From contig NZ_BMXK01000001.1 of NCBI RefSeq assembly GCF_014651715.1, positions 310,001 to 374,000 of the forward strand: 64,000 nucleotides of DNA, read 5' to 3'. A program made the translations under genes and the position numbers. Positions within the stretch are counted from its first letter, which is position 1; the number at the start of each line of letters is the position of its first letter. Positions 33,509-41,958 of the stretch are shown here, piece by piece. The DNA is from Zhihengliuella salsuginis. Its GTDB lineage: Bacteria; Actinomycetota; Actinomycetes; Actinomycetales; Micrococcaceae. The notes beneath the pieces were generated by a model. It ran no database searches, was not told where the DNA came from, and was given only the letters and a program-made list of their open reading frames with translations.

Positions 33509-34090
33509 TCACGGGCGGGCGCGGATCGATTCCCACACCATGTCGATCGCCGCGCCGATCCGCGCGCACGCCTCGGCGGAGTTCCAGTCCCCGCGCACGA
33601 CGCCCTGGTAGTAGGCGGCACCGTTGATGAGGTCGATGGCGACCTCGAGGTCGACGTCCCCGCGCACTTCTCCGCGGGCCTGCCCGGCCTGCAGCGCGTC
33701 GAGCACCGCCGACCGCCGTCGGGAGACGTGGCGCTCCCAGTAGGAGCGCTGCACGTCCGGGTCGCGCAGCCCCTGGATGAGCCGTTGCTGCAGCAGGTTC
33801 AGGGTGTCGGCGCCGAGATCCTGGAACGCGTTCTGGTACTCGTCCCGCAGGGTCTCCAGGAGCGACCCGCGGAGCGTGAGCGCCAGCGGCGAACGGTTGG
33901 TGTCCAGCGCGGCCACCACTACGTCCTTCCGGCTCGGCCACCGCCGGTAGACGGCCGCCCGGGACACCCCCGATCGCCGCACCAGATCAGCCATGGTGAA
34001 GTCGTCCGGCCGGTGCTGCAGGAGTTCGACGGCGGCCCCGAGCACCCTGGTCTCGATCGTCTCGTCACGTGGGCGCCCCGGGTGCGGCAT
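33509..34090 (-). CDS. TetR-family regulator
   Basis: A 193-residue TetR regulator: helix-turn-helix FTMADLVRRSGVSRAAVYRR (about residues 31-50) and a TetR_C-type ligand domain. Its ATG overlaps the stop of the tyrosine phosphatase gene (TGATG), so it is the last gene of phnD-phnC-phnE-phosphatase-tetR and probably controls that operon. Confidence 0.9.
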   Translation of the reverse strand: MPHPGRPRDETIETRVLGAAVELLQHRPDDFTMADLVRRSGVSRAAVYRRWPSRKDVVVAALDTNRSPLALTLRGSLLETLRDEYQNAFQDLGADTLNLLQQRLIQGLRDPDVQRSYWERHVSRRRSAVLDALQAGQARGEVRGDVDLEVAIDLINGAAYYQGVVRGDWNSAEACARIGAAIDMVWESIRARP

Positions 34091-34875
34091 CAGGCGACCA
34101 GCTTCGAGCGCAGCTGCTCGAGCGTCCCGTCGCGGAGGCCCGCGCGGGTGAGCACGGCGAGGAGGCCGCCGTCGCGCTCGAGGTCGGCGAGCATCGCCTC
34201 CATGGAGGCCGCGTGGGCTCCAAGCATGGGGTGCTCCGGACCCGGAAGCCCGGCGCGCACGGAGTCGGTGGCCGCGGTCGCCGCGTGCCGGTGGGCGCCC
34301 AGACGGGCCATGATGGCCGGCTGGTTGGCGCCGGTCGCGGCGTAGTCGCCGACGATGACGTCGTCCTCCGCCCCCAGACCCGCGAGCACGGCCGCGGCCA
34401 GGACGCCTGTGCGGTCCTTGCCGGCGGCGCAGTGGAAGAGCACGCCGCCGTCGGACTCGGCGATGATCTCGAGCGCGCCGATCACGGCCGCCGCCTGCTC
34501 GCGCAGCAGGTTCGAGTACCAGGAGCCGACGCCGTCGAGCGTCGCCGTCGCCCGCATCAGCCGAGCCAGCGAGGCCGGGTCCGCCACGTCCTGGGTGAAC
34601 GGGACGTGGCGGTGGACCAGCCCGTGGTCGGCGGCCAGCCGGGCGCGCAGCGCCTCGCCGCCCGTCGACTCGAGCTCGGCATCGGAGCGCAGGTCGATCA
34701 CGGTGCGCAGCCCGTCGGCCGCCAGGGCGTCCAGTTCGGCGGCGGGGGAGTAGGCGACGTCGTCCGCTCGCCACAGGGTGCCCGGGCGGATGGCGCCGCC
34801 CGCGACGGGCGTGCCGCCGAGGTCGCGGAGGTTCACGAGCGGGGAGAAGGCGGGGACCCGGGTGGTTTCGGTCAT
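34090..34875 (-). CDS. Protein-tyrosine-phosphatase-family enzyme
   Basis: A 261-residue phosphatase of the bacterial tyrosine/phosphoinositide (MptpB-like, Y_phosphatase3) family. LFHCAAGKDRTGVLAA contains the HCxxGKDRTG P-loop (about residues 148-157) with catalytic Cys and Arg; NLRDLGGTPVAGG near the start is the family's signature. It has no signal peptide. It overlaps phnE by one base and tetR by one base, so it is translated with the transporter. It may dephosphorylate an imported phospho-compound rather than a protein; that is inference. Confidence 0.88.
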   Translation of the reverse strand: MTETTRVPAFSPLVNLRDLGGTPVAGGAIRPGTLWRADDVAYSPAAELDALAADGLRTVIDLRSDAELESTGGEALRARLAADHGLVHRHVPFTQDVADPASLARLMRATATLDGVGSWYSNLLREQAAAVIGALEIIAESDGGVLFHCAAGKDRTGVLAAAVLAGLGAEDDVIVGDYAATGANQPAIMARLGAHRHAATAATDSVRAGLPGPEHPMLGAHAASMEAMLADLERDGGLLAVLTRAGLRDGTLEQLRSKLVA

Positions 34876-35696
34876 CAGGAGAGCTTCTTTCGGATCAGGG
34901 CGGAACCGCGGTCGATCAGGGTGACCAGCACGATGATGGAGAGGACGATCGCGAACATGTGGCCGTAGTCGTACATGCGCATCGCGTTGGTGAGTTCGAG
35001 GCCGATGCCGCCGGCGCCGACGAGGCCGAGCACGGTCGCCCCGCGCACGTTGCCCTCGAACAACAGGAGCGTGTAGCTCACCAGCAGCGGGGAGGCCTGG
35101 GGGAGTACGCCGAAGCGGATGACCTGGCTGCTGGAGGCGCCTGTCGAGCGCAGAGCCTGCAGCGGGGCCTTCGGCACGGACTCCATGGACTCGGCGTCGA
35201 CCTTGCCGATCGAGCCGATGGAGCCGAGGATGATCGCGAGCACGCCGGCGAACGGGCCGAGGCCCACGGCGGAGACGAACATGAGCGCGAAGATCAGCTC
35301 CGGGATGGAGCGCAGGATGTTCAGCACCATGCGGGTGGCCGTGTAGAGCCACGTCGGGGCGATGTTGCTCGCCGCGCCGAAGGCGACGAAGAGGGAGAGC
35401 AGTGCGCCGAGCAGGGTGCCGACGACGGCCATCTGCAGGGTTTCGATCAGCAGCTCGACGATGACGGGCATCTTCTCGAAGTTCGGCGGCCACATCCGCG
35501 AGACGTAGTCCGTCATCCGCGGGGCGCCGTCGATCAGTTTTCCGATACTGAAGCCGGCGCCGTCGACCGACCACAGCAGGGCCGCGGCGACCACGACGAT
35601 CGAGAGGATCCCCGCGGCGCCGGGCGCCTGGAAGGGCCGGGACAGCTTGAGGCGGTCGGCCTCGGCGAGCAGTTCGGGTTTCGTCTTAGTTTCCAT
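34875..35696 (-). CDS. phnE: Phosphonate-type ABC transporter permease
   Basis: A 273-residue permease with about six membrane segments and the PhnE-type motif GLVGAGGIGLELTNAMRMYDY (in the last third) that contacts the ATPase. The first 25 residues are hydrophilic. It follows the ATPase gene with an 11-bp overlap. Imports phosphonates, phosphite or a related phosphorus compound with PhnC and PhnD. Confidence 0.88.
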   Translation of the reverse strand: METKTKPELLAEADRLKLSRPFQAPGAAGILSIVVVAAALLWSVDGAGFSIGKLIDGAPRMTDYVSRMWPPNFEKMPVIVELLIETLQMAVVGTLLGALLSLFVAFGAASNIAPTWLYTATRMVLNILRSIPELIFALMFVSAVGLGPFAGVLAIILGSIGSIGKVDAESMESVPKAPLQALRSTGASSSQVIRFGVLPQASPLLVSYTLLLFEGNVRGATVLGLVGAGGIGLELTNAMRMYDYGHMFAIVLSIIVLVTLIDRGSALIRKKLS

Positions 35697-36534
35697 GGTG
35701 CGCCTCGCTGTACATGTCGGGGCCGTAGATACTGGAGACGGCGTCGTCGGTCAGGTCGTCGGCGCCGCCGCGGACGGTCGCGCGCCCGGCGTCGAGCGCG
35801 ACGAACCGGTCCGCGTAGCGGCGGGCCAGCTCCACCACGTGCAGGGAGACGACGACGGGGATCCCGTCCTCGTGCGCGATCTGCCGCAGCAGTGAGAGCA
35901 CCGACCCGGCGAGCCGCGGGTCGAGCGAGGCGACCGGCTCGTCTGCCAGGATCAGTTGCGGGCGCTGCATGAGCGCGCGGGCGATCGCCACGCGCTGCTG
36001 CTGGCCGCCGGAGAGGCTGTCGGCCCGCTGTTTCGCCTTGTCGGCAAGGCCGACGCGCTCGAGCAGGGCCAGCGCCCGCTCGCGCTGGGCGCGGGGGAAC
36101 AGCCCCGCGGTGCCGAGCGCGCCGGCGTCGTGCAGGCCCCCGGTGAGCACGTTGGTCAGCGCCGAGAGCTGCGGGACCAGGTTGAAGTGCTGGAACACGT
36201 AGCCGACGCGGGAGCGGACGGTGCGCAGGGTCCGGCCGGACGCCGTGGTGAGGTCGATGCCGCCCACGGTGAGCTGGGTCGCGGAGACGGGCGCGAGGCC
36301 GGTAGCCGCCTTCATGAAGGTCGACTTGCCGGAGCCGGAGTGGCCGAGCAGGGCGACGACCTCGCCGGGTCGGACGTCGAGCGTGAGGTCCTTCAGGGCG
36401 GTGTGGCCGTCCTCGTACGTGACGGAGACGTTCTTGGCGACGAGGACGGCGGGGGCTACGCCGAGGTCCTCGGCCGCCGTGCGCAGCCTCGGCGCCGGGG
36501 CCGGCCGCGGAGTGGAGGGGACGCGGCGGCTCAT
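35686..36534 (-). CDS. phnC: Phosphonate-type ABC transporter ATPase
   Basis: A 282-residue ABC ATPase of the PhnC type: Walker [10 protein letters not shown] (about residues 64-72), Q-loop FQHFNLVPQ, signature LSGGQQQR (about 173-180), Walker B LILADEP and switch His in VVVSLHVVE. About 30 Pro/Ala-rich residues precede the domain. ATG overlaps the phnD stop (TGATG). Confidence 0.92.
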   Translation of the reverse strand: MSRRVPSTPRPAPAPRLRTAAEDLGVAPAVLVAKNVSVTYEDGHTALKDLTLDVRPGEVVALLGHSGSGKSTFMKAATGLAPVSATQLTVGGIDLTTASGRTLRTVRSRVGYVFQHFNLVPQLSALTNVLTGGLHDAGALGTAGLFPRAQRERALALLERVGLADKAKQRADSLSGGQQQRVAIARALMQRPQLILADEPVASLDPRLAGSVLSLLRQIAHEDGIPVVVSLHVVELARRYADRFVALDAGRATVRGGADDLTDDAVSSIYGPDMYSEAHHGN

Positions 36535-37430
36535 CAGCGCATGTCCTCGAGGTTCAGGCCGACGGCCTCAGCGGCGTCGAGCAGCGGCTGGAACGGCTCG
36601 ATGCCCGGCTCGAGGATGTACTCGTCGTTGCCGCCCAGGGCGGCCAGCGACTCGTTGCCGGTGACGGCCTCGGGCAGGTGGTCGAGCAGCTGGCCGCGGG
36701 TCTCGGCATCGAGTTCAGGGCTGACGACGACGGCGACGCCGACGGGGATCGGGGCGGTCTCGCCGATGGCCTGGAAGGCGTCCGGGTCCACCGTGCCGGA
36801 TTCGGCCAGGATGTCCATGATGGAGGAGCACGCGACGTCGACGGAGCCGTTGGCGACGGCGAGCAGCGCCGAGTCGTGGCCGCCGGCGAACGTGGACTCG
36901 TAGTCCTCGCCGTCCACGAGCCCGTTGGCGTTCAAGAGGGAGGCCGGCATGAAGTAGCCCGTCGTGGACCCCGGGTCGACGAACGCGACCTGCTGGCCGG
37001 CGACGTCGGAGACCTCCTCGATGCCGGAGTCCTTGAGCGAGTAGCACGTGGAGGCCGGCTCGTCGGAGGCCTTCCAGACAACCAGAGGGTCGACAGAGTC
37101 GTTCTTGATGGCCAGCGCGGTGGCGAACGGGCTGAGGATGGCGACGTCCACGTGGTCCTGACGCAGCGCCTCGACGACGCCGAGGTAGTCGGCGGGCATC
37201 TCCTCCTGCACCTCTCGGCCGGTGGCTTCGCCGACCATGGACTGGATGACGCCGAACTCGTCGAGGATGTCGGGATCGTCGGTGCCCGGCGGCATGGCGA
37301 ACACGATCGGCTCGTCGGCGGGAGACCTCTCGCCGGCTTCGGTGGCTCCGCCGCAGGCCGAGAGGGCGACGGCGGTGACGGACGCGAGGGCGGCGGCCAC
37401 GGCGAGGCGGCCCGGCTTCGTGCGGGACAT
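36534..37430 (-). CDS. phnD: Phosphonate-type substrate-binding lipoprotein
   Basis: A 298-residue periplasmic-binding-type lipoprotein with a Sec signal peptide ending in LSAC (lipobox, Cys about residue 25). The PhnD/PtxB-like fold is seen in ADYLGVVEALRQDHVDVAIL and VDPGSTTGYFMPASLL. First gene of the phnD-C-E-phosphatase-tetR operon. The 262 bp upstream (37431-37692) contain no gene, only a purine-rich run near 37618-37645. Confidence 0.9.
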   Translation of the reverse strand: MSRTKPGRLAVAAALASVTAVALSACGGATEAGERSPADEPIVFAMPPGTDDPDILDEFGVIQSMVGEATGREVQEEMPADYLGVVEALRQDHVDVAILSPFATALAIKNDSVDPLVVWKASDEPASTCYSLKDSGIEEVSDVAGQQVAFVDPGSTTGYFMPASLLNANGLVDGEDYESTFAGGHDSALLAVANGSVDVACSSIMDILAESGTVDPDAFQAIGETAPIPVGVAVVVSPELDAETRGQLLDHLPEAVTGNESLAALGGNDEYILEPGIEPFQPLLDAAEAVGLNLEDMR

Positions 37431-37692
37431 GGGGTGCCTTTCTTGGGGGAGCCTGGGGTGCGGAAGGCGGGCGCGCGAAGTGCGGTGCGCGGGCCTCCCG
37501 GGTGCTCCTCAAGAGTGGCGGGCCGGGTTGGCGGCGAATTACGAGAACGCCGGACTCGAAATGACGCAGAGGTGAACAGTCGGCGGTACCGACGGGTAGC
37601 CCGCGATCCGCGGGCGTGGAGGGGAGGAGAGGAGAGGAGGGGGGTGCTGCCCGGAGCATCGGCAGGTGGCGCGCCGCGGCAGTCCGGACGCT

Positions 37693-38193
37693 CTACGGCT
37701 GCCGGGGGCGTGAGCCGCCGCGCACCAGCCCGGAGCGGACGAGCAGGAGGTACAGCTGGCAGCCGAGGCAGTAGCCGAATACGGCGTTGAGGAACGCGGC
37801 GACGAAGGCCGCGGCCGCGGCACCGGCCAGCCCCCAGGGGACCCCGGCCAGGTGCAGGACCACGCCGAGGATCATCACGAACGCCCCGACGGCCTGCGCG
37901 AACGTCGGTGCGGCGGGGTCCTCGAGTTCGGCCGGCGGGCCGAGCCGGGGGCGGACGAGGGCGCGGAAGAGCAGTCCCCACGGGTGCCGGCCCACCCCGG
38001 CCAGGGCTCCCCACAGGAAGAGGGCGGTCAGCAGGGCCGCCAGCAGGAAGGCCGGCTGTGCCGCCCGCCCCGCCACGGTCGCCGGGACGGCCGATGCCGT
38101 CGGCAGGGCGAGCCCGACGGCCACCAGCAGCAGGGCCGCGGTGATTCCGGCGCCGAACCGCGGCCCGCGCGGGTCGAGTCCCGCGGCGGTCAC
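37693..38193 (-). CDS. DUF4395 membrane protein
   Basis: A 166-residue integral membrane protein with four hydrophobic segments and the family's ending FGYCLGCQLYLLLV, which has a CxxC that may be redox active. The GTG start overlaps the stop of the thioredoxin-like gene (GTGA). Pairing of DUF4395 with a membrane thioredoxin suggests transfer of reducing power or thiol homeostasis at the membrane. Confidence 0.85.
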   Translation of the reverse strand: MTAAGLDPRGPRFGAGITAALLLVAVGLALPTASAVPATVAGRAAQPAFLLAALLTALFLWGALAGVGRHPWGLLFRALVRPRLGPPAELEDPAAPTFAQAVGAFVMILGVVLHLAGVPWGLAGAAAAAFVAAFLNAVFGYCLGCQLYLLLVRSGLVRGGSRPRQP

Positions 38194-38636
38194 CGCGCCG
38201 CTCCGGCGGACGGGACGGCGCTGCCGGAAAGCGCTGAATCCAGCTGTTCGCGGACCGTGACGGCCGGGGCCGCCCCGTTGAACCGCGCCCGCAGGATCCC
38301 GTCGCCGCCCACGAGCAGAGTGGTCGGGGTCTGCATGATGTTGAGCCGCGACGCGAGCTCGGGGTGATCGGTGACGTCGAGCTCCACGTGCCCGACACCG
38401 GGGTGCCCGGTGGAGAGCTCGTCCAGCAGGCGGGCGGTGGACCGGCACGCGGAGCAGACGGGCGAGGAGAACTGGACGAACGTCGTCCGGCCGTCCAGAG
38501 CCACGCCCGGCAGGTCGAGCTGCCGTGTGCCGGCAGCGGGGGACACCCGGCCCTGACGGGACTTCCAGAGCAGCCCGAGCAGCGTCGTCGCGACGACGAG
38601 CCCGGCCAGGGCGGTGGCAACAGCGAGATCCGTCAT
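38190..38636 (-). CDS. Membrane-anchored thioredoxin-like protein
   Basis: A 148-residue protein: N-terminal membrane anchor (about residues 4-24), then a thioredoxin fold with the active site VCSACRS (CSAC, Cys about residues 61 and 64) and cis-Pro region MQTPTTLLVG. ATG 38634-38636 is reported. It is followed, with a 4-bp overlap, by a DUF4395 gene, a common actinobacterial pair. Confidence 0.85.
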   Translation of the reverse strand: MTDLAVATALAGLVVATTLLGLLWKSRQGRVSPAAGTRQLDLPGVALDGRTTFVQFSSPVCSACRSTARLLDELSTGHPGVGHVELDVTDHPELASRLNIMQTPTTLLVGGDGILRARFNGAAPAVTVREQLDSALSGSAVPSAGAAR

Positions 38637-38795
38637 GTACCAACGGTAGGCCGCGATTTTCCGGAGCCGCGCGATGTAAAGATTCGTGACGTCCCGGCGC
38701 CCCCTGCGCGGGCGGGGCCCATACGGGACCCGGGGTCCGGCGGAGCCGGACGGACCAGCGGCTGACGACCACCGTTGTGGGAACAACCCTTGCCT

Positions 38796-38807
38796 TACCG
38801 GCCGGTA
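38796..38807. promoter_or_regulatory. Palindrome upstream of NAD(P)-binding protein gene
   Basis: TACCGGCCGGTA is a perfect 12-bp palindrome 42 bp before the start codon, in a short intergenic region between divergent genes. It could be an operator for the NAD(P)-binding gene; no regulator gene is adjacent. Confidence 0.35.
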
Positions 38808-38848
38808 GGTGGTGATCTGAGAGCAGGAGCCGGCACAGGGAGGCAGTC

Positions 38849-39520
38849 ATGCGGATCGGGATCATCGGAGCGGCTGGAGGCGTGGGACGCCGACTGGCAC
38901 GCAAGCTCACCGACCACGGGGACGAGGTGACCGGGTTCTTCCGCCGGAGCGAGCAGGAGGAGGTCGTGGTCGCTTCGGGGGCGAAGCCCGTACTGTTCGA
39001 CCTCGTCGGCGACGGCCCCGATTCCCTCGCCAACGCGCTGGCCGGCCACGACGCCGTCGTCTTCGCCGCCGGCGCCCACGGCACGGGAACCGACCAGACG
39101 TCGCTGATCGACGGCAGGGGAGTCGAGAAGACCATCGTCGCCGCCGACGCCGCGATGGTTCCGCGCATGATCCTGATCTCCGCGATGCCGGAGTCCGGAC
39201 GCGGGCGCGAGGTGTCCGAGTCGTTCGCGCACTATCTGGACGTGAAGAAGGCGGCCGACCAGACGCTGGCCGGATCGGGGCTCGACTGGGTGATCGTCCG
39301 TCCGGGGCGGCTCACCGACGACGACGGGAACAACCGCGTCGCGACCGGGCTGGCCGTCCCGTACGGCCGGATCCAGCGCGACGACGTCGCCGCTTTCATC
39401 CTCGAGGTCCTCCACGAGCCGCGGCTGACCCGGCACATCGTCGAGGTCGTCGACGGGCCCTCGACAGTGCACGAGGCGGTCGACACGCTCGTCGAGCTCT
39501 ACGGGACCCCGCACCTCTGA
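38849..39520 (+). CDS. NAD(P)-binding protein, atypical SDR
   Basis: A 223-residue NAD(P)-binding Rossmann protein of the atypical SDR (NmrA/YwnB-like) type with GIIGAAGGVGRRLARKL (GxxGxxG) at residues 4-20 and SGLDWVIVRPGRLTDD at about 145-160. There is a palindrome TACCGGCCGGTA 42 bp upstream (38796-38807). It stands alone; substrate unknown, possibly a redox sensor or quinone reductase. Confidence 0.85.
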   Translation: MRIGIIGAAGGVGRRLARKLTDHGDEVTGFFRRSEQEEVVVASGAKPVLFDLVGDGPDSLANALAGHDAVVFAAGAHGTGTDQTSLIDGRGVEKTIVAADAAMVPRMILISAMPESGRGREVSESFAHYLDVKKAADQTLAGSGLDWVIVRPGRLTDDDGNNRVATGLAVPYGRIQRDDVAAFILEVLHEPRLTRHIVEVVDGPSTVHEAVDTLVELYGTPHL

Positions 39521-39748
39521 GTCCCGCCCCAACCATGCTGAACGGTCCGGCTGGCCGTCCGGCGGCATCCGCTCGTCCTACCCGCGAGTAGTTGCCTTCA
39601 CGAACGAGTCATCTTCGCCCCGATTCGACGATCCCCCTTGTCCCCCGTCGGGGGCTTCCCTAGGCTCCGGAGTATTCCGCGAGTGATGCGCACCACAGTC
39701 GCTGCGACTGCGGGACGTCACTCGAGAGCCACACCTCAAGGAGCCACG

Positions 39749-40900
39749 ATGACCACCACTCCATGCACATCCGCCATGCCCGCACGACGGCGGCTGGCCG
39801 GGTGGGCGGCCGCAGCCGCCCTCGCGCTCGCCGTCCCCGCCGGCGCGGCGGCCCCGGCGGCCGCCGATGCCAACTTCCCGTCGCCGGAGGGGAACACGAG
39901 CATCTCGAGCATCATGACCTACGAGTCGATGATCGCCGAGCTGGAGAAGATCGAGTCGACCTCCCGCTACGGTGTGGACGTCTTCACGCTGGCGGAGGCC
40001 GGCACGGAGTACAGCGTCTCGGAGCAGGGGCGGGACCTGTACGTGGCCACCGTCGGCGAGGGCGACGAGGACGTCTGGCTGCAGGGCCGGATCCACGGCA
40101 ACGAGCCCTACGGCGGCGAGTCCCTCGTGGCGCTGCTCAAAGAGCTCGGCACCAGCGGCGACGCCGCGAACCGGCAGTTGCGGGAGAAGTACACGTTCCA
40201 CATCATCCCGATGTACAACCCGGACGGGTCCGAGGAGAACATCCGCCACACCATCCTGCAGGACGGTTCCGAGGCGCGGATCGATCTGAACCGCGACTGG
40301 ATGGAGGGCAAGTTCGAGGCCGTGGAATCCGAGGCGTTCTACGAGTACTGGACGATGGTGCAGCCGGACTTCGGCGTCGACATCCACCACCAGGGCCTCA
40401 AGAAGGAGCACGGGACCGACGACGACGTCACGCTCTCGCTCGGGGTCTCCCTGGCGCCGGGCGGGCCCACCCTGCCGTCCCTCGCCGACGGCGCCTACGA
40501 CGTGCTGACCCGCCAGATGCACGTGCACGTCTACGACGAGCTCTCGAAGTACGGGTCGATCAACATCGACCGCTACCAGGTGGGCGGCAGCTACGAGATC
40601 GACATCCACGGCGGCGTCGTCTCCGCGATGATGCTGGGGCTGGACCACCGCGGGCTGAACCCGGAGGGCTTCTCCAGCCCGATGGTCTTCTTCGAGACCA
40701 GCGGGAACACGAGCGAGGGCAGCCTGGGTCAGAAGGCGCGCGGAAAGTCGATCAAGCAGAACGTCCGCGCGCTCGAGTCGCTGCTGACGGGCATGGCCTC
40801 CGGAGAGGTCCAGCAGGAGGACCCGGAGCGCTGGGAGGACATCCCGCACGCGCCGACCACGGGCTACTTCACCGACGACGGCGTCGTGCCCCTGGACTGA
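39749..40900 (+). CDS. Secreted M14 zinc carboxypeptidase
   Basis: A 383-residue secreted metallocarboxypeptidase-like protein. A signal peptide (about 1-41, ending AAADA) precedes the domain. Zinc-binding HGNEPYGGE (about residues 118-126) and the downstream DIHHQGLKKEHG (about 214-225) provide ligands; the catalytic Glu is in VFFETSG near 315-321. CTCAAGGAG is the ribosome-binding site. Released enzyme would trim peptides or cell-wall substrates for nutrient supply. Confidence 0.87.
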   Translation: MTTTPCTSAMPARRRLAGWAAAAALALAVPAGAAAPAAADANFPSPEGNTSISSIMTYESMIAELEKIESTSRYGVDVFTLAEAGTEYSVSEQGRDLYVATVGEGDEDVWLQGRIHGNEPYGGESLVALLKELGTSGDAANRQLREKYTFHIIPMYNPDGSEENIRHTILQDGSEARIDLNRDWMEGKFEAVESEAFYEYWTMVQPDFGVDIHHQGLKKEHGTDDDVTLSLGVSLAPGGPTLPSLADGAYDVLTRQMHVHVYDELSKYGSINIDRYQVGGSYEIDIHGGVVSAMMLGLDHRGLNPEGFSSPMVFFETSGNTSEGSLGQKARGKSIKQNVRALESLLTGMASGEVQQEDPERWEDIPHAPTTGYFTDDGVVPLD

Positions 40901-41599
40901 TCAGCGCGCCGGTTGCGGGTCGACGATCCGTTCGCGGACGATCTCCCGCAGCCGGCTGACGACGGTGAAAGCGTCGGCCTCGGCGTCGATCACGGCCCAC
41001 CCCTCGGTGACCGCGCACGCAAGGTAGGCGTCGCGCGCAGCCTCGAGGTAGTCGAGGGATTCGGTGTCGAGGCCGCGCTCGCGGATGCGGCCGAGCGCGG
41101 TGGCGGGGGAGACGTCGAGCAGGACGGTCAGCTCCGGTTCGCGCAGGTTCCGCCGCAGCTGGCGCAGCCCGCGGGCCAGCAGGCCGTTCGGGTCCAGGCC
41201 GCGGGTCTCGCGGGTGACCTCCTGGCAGACCAGGTGCCGGTCCATGACCGTCAGCCCGGCGAAGGCCCGGGCGCGGGTGTGGGAGCGGATCACGTTCAGC
41301 CCGCGCAGCACCGTTTCGAAGGTCTCGGCGAGCGTGGCGGGCACCGCGTAGCCGGACTTCGCGCTCCAGCGCCCCAGCCAGCTGCGGCCGGACGGGTTGC
41401 GCAGCAGCTGGGCGGAGGTTCCGGCGTCGTCCAGGCTGGCCGCGAGGTAGGAGGCCGCCGTCGTCTTGCCGGAACCGTCGATGCCGACGACGGCGACCGT
41501 CGCCCGGCGCGCCTGGCTGGCGGCGGGTGCGGGCACCGCGTCCGCCGCGGCGGATGGGACGGACGGGGCGATGGCGGGTTGGGGGCGGGTGAGCAGCAC
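40901..41599 (-). CDS. Thymidylate-kinase-like nucleoside monophosphate kinase
   Basis: A 232-residue P-loop kinase: VVGIDGSGKTTAASYLA (Walker A at about residues 39-46), MDRHLVCQEV as the DR-containing substrate loop and RERGLDTESLDYLEAARDAY as the Arg lid. It resembles thymidylate kinases, but the weak similarity outside the motifs and an Ala/Pro-rich leader of about 30 residues mean the true substrate is uncertain. Its stop directly abuts the stop of the carboxypeptidase gene. Confidence 0.78.
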   Translation of the reverse strand: MLLTRPQPAIAPSVPSAAADAVPAPAASQARRATVAVVGIDGSGKTTAASYLAASLDDAGTSAQLLRNPSGRSWLGRWSAKSGYAVPATLAETFETVLRGLNVIRSHTRARAFAGLTVMDRHLVCQEVTRETRGLDPNGLLARGLRQLRRNLREPELTVLLDVSPATALGRIRERGLDTESLDYLEAARDAYLACAVTEGWAVIDAEADAFTVVSRLREIVRERIVDPQPAR

Positions 41600-41728
41600 G
41601 ATTCCTCCTCGGGGGACGACTCTGTTGTCTTACCCGGTTCAACGCGCGGGTCCCCGCGATGTCGCCTAGAATCAGCCGTGCATCTGCTGTGCAGTTGCTG
41701 TGCCGTCGCCGCGCGCCGCGGCGGGGCG

Positions 41729-41851
41729 TCAGCCCTGCCGCGCCTTCATGCGCGGATTCTTCTTGTTGATCACGAACACGCGGCCGCGGCGCTTGACGAT
41801 CTGGGCGCCCGGCAGCTTCTTCAGTGCCTTGAGCGAGTTGCGTACCTTCAT
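41729..41851 (-). CDS. rpmJ: Ribosomal protein bL36, zinc-free paralogue
   Basis: A 40-residue L36 (translation begins [19 protein letters not shown] and ends ARQG) that lacks the CxxC...C...H zinc ligands of the usual form. Such C- paralogues replace the zinc-containing L36 when zinc is scarce and are usually repressed by Zur. It was found by reading the minus strand; start ATG 41849-41851. A Zur-like palindrome lies 26 bp upstream. Confidence 0.9.
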   Translation of the reverse strand: MKVRNSLKALKKLPGAQIVKRRGRVFVINKKNPRMKARQG

Positions 41852-41877
41852 GGTGTCTCCTCCGTCTAGTTATTGCG

Positions 41878-41890
41878 AATGATTCTCATT
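41878..41890. promoter_or_regulatory. Zur-like box
   Basis: AATGATTCTCATT (5-bp arms AATGA/TCATT around a 3-bp centre) within an AT-rich stretch in the intergenic region between rpmJ and the CobW-like gene. It fits the palindromic AT-rich sites of Zur/Fur-family regulators and is placed to control both genes. Confidence 0.7.
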
Positions 41891-41958
41891 ATATGGTTGG
41901 ATGGGGCTTCGCAGGCAAATGCAACCCGGCACGTCCGTGCCGACGCCGGAGGAGGACC

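Noticed and set aside
34090-37430. Phosphonate C-P lyase pathway
   Set aside because: Only transporter genes, a phosphatase and a regulator occur; no phnG-M or phnX/phnW-like gene was seen in the window.
37618-37645. Purine-rich GGAGG-type run in the gap upstream of phnD
   Set aside because: It resembles a repeated ribosome-binding site but no start codon follows usefully, so it is left as plain composition bias.
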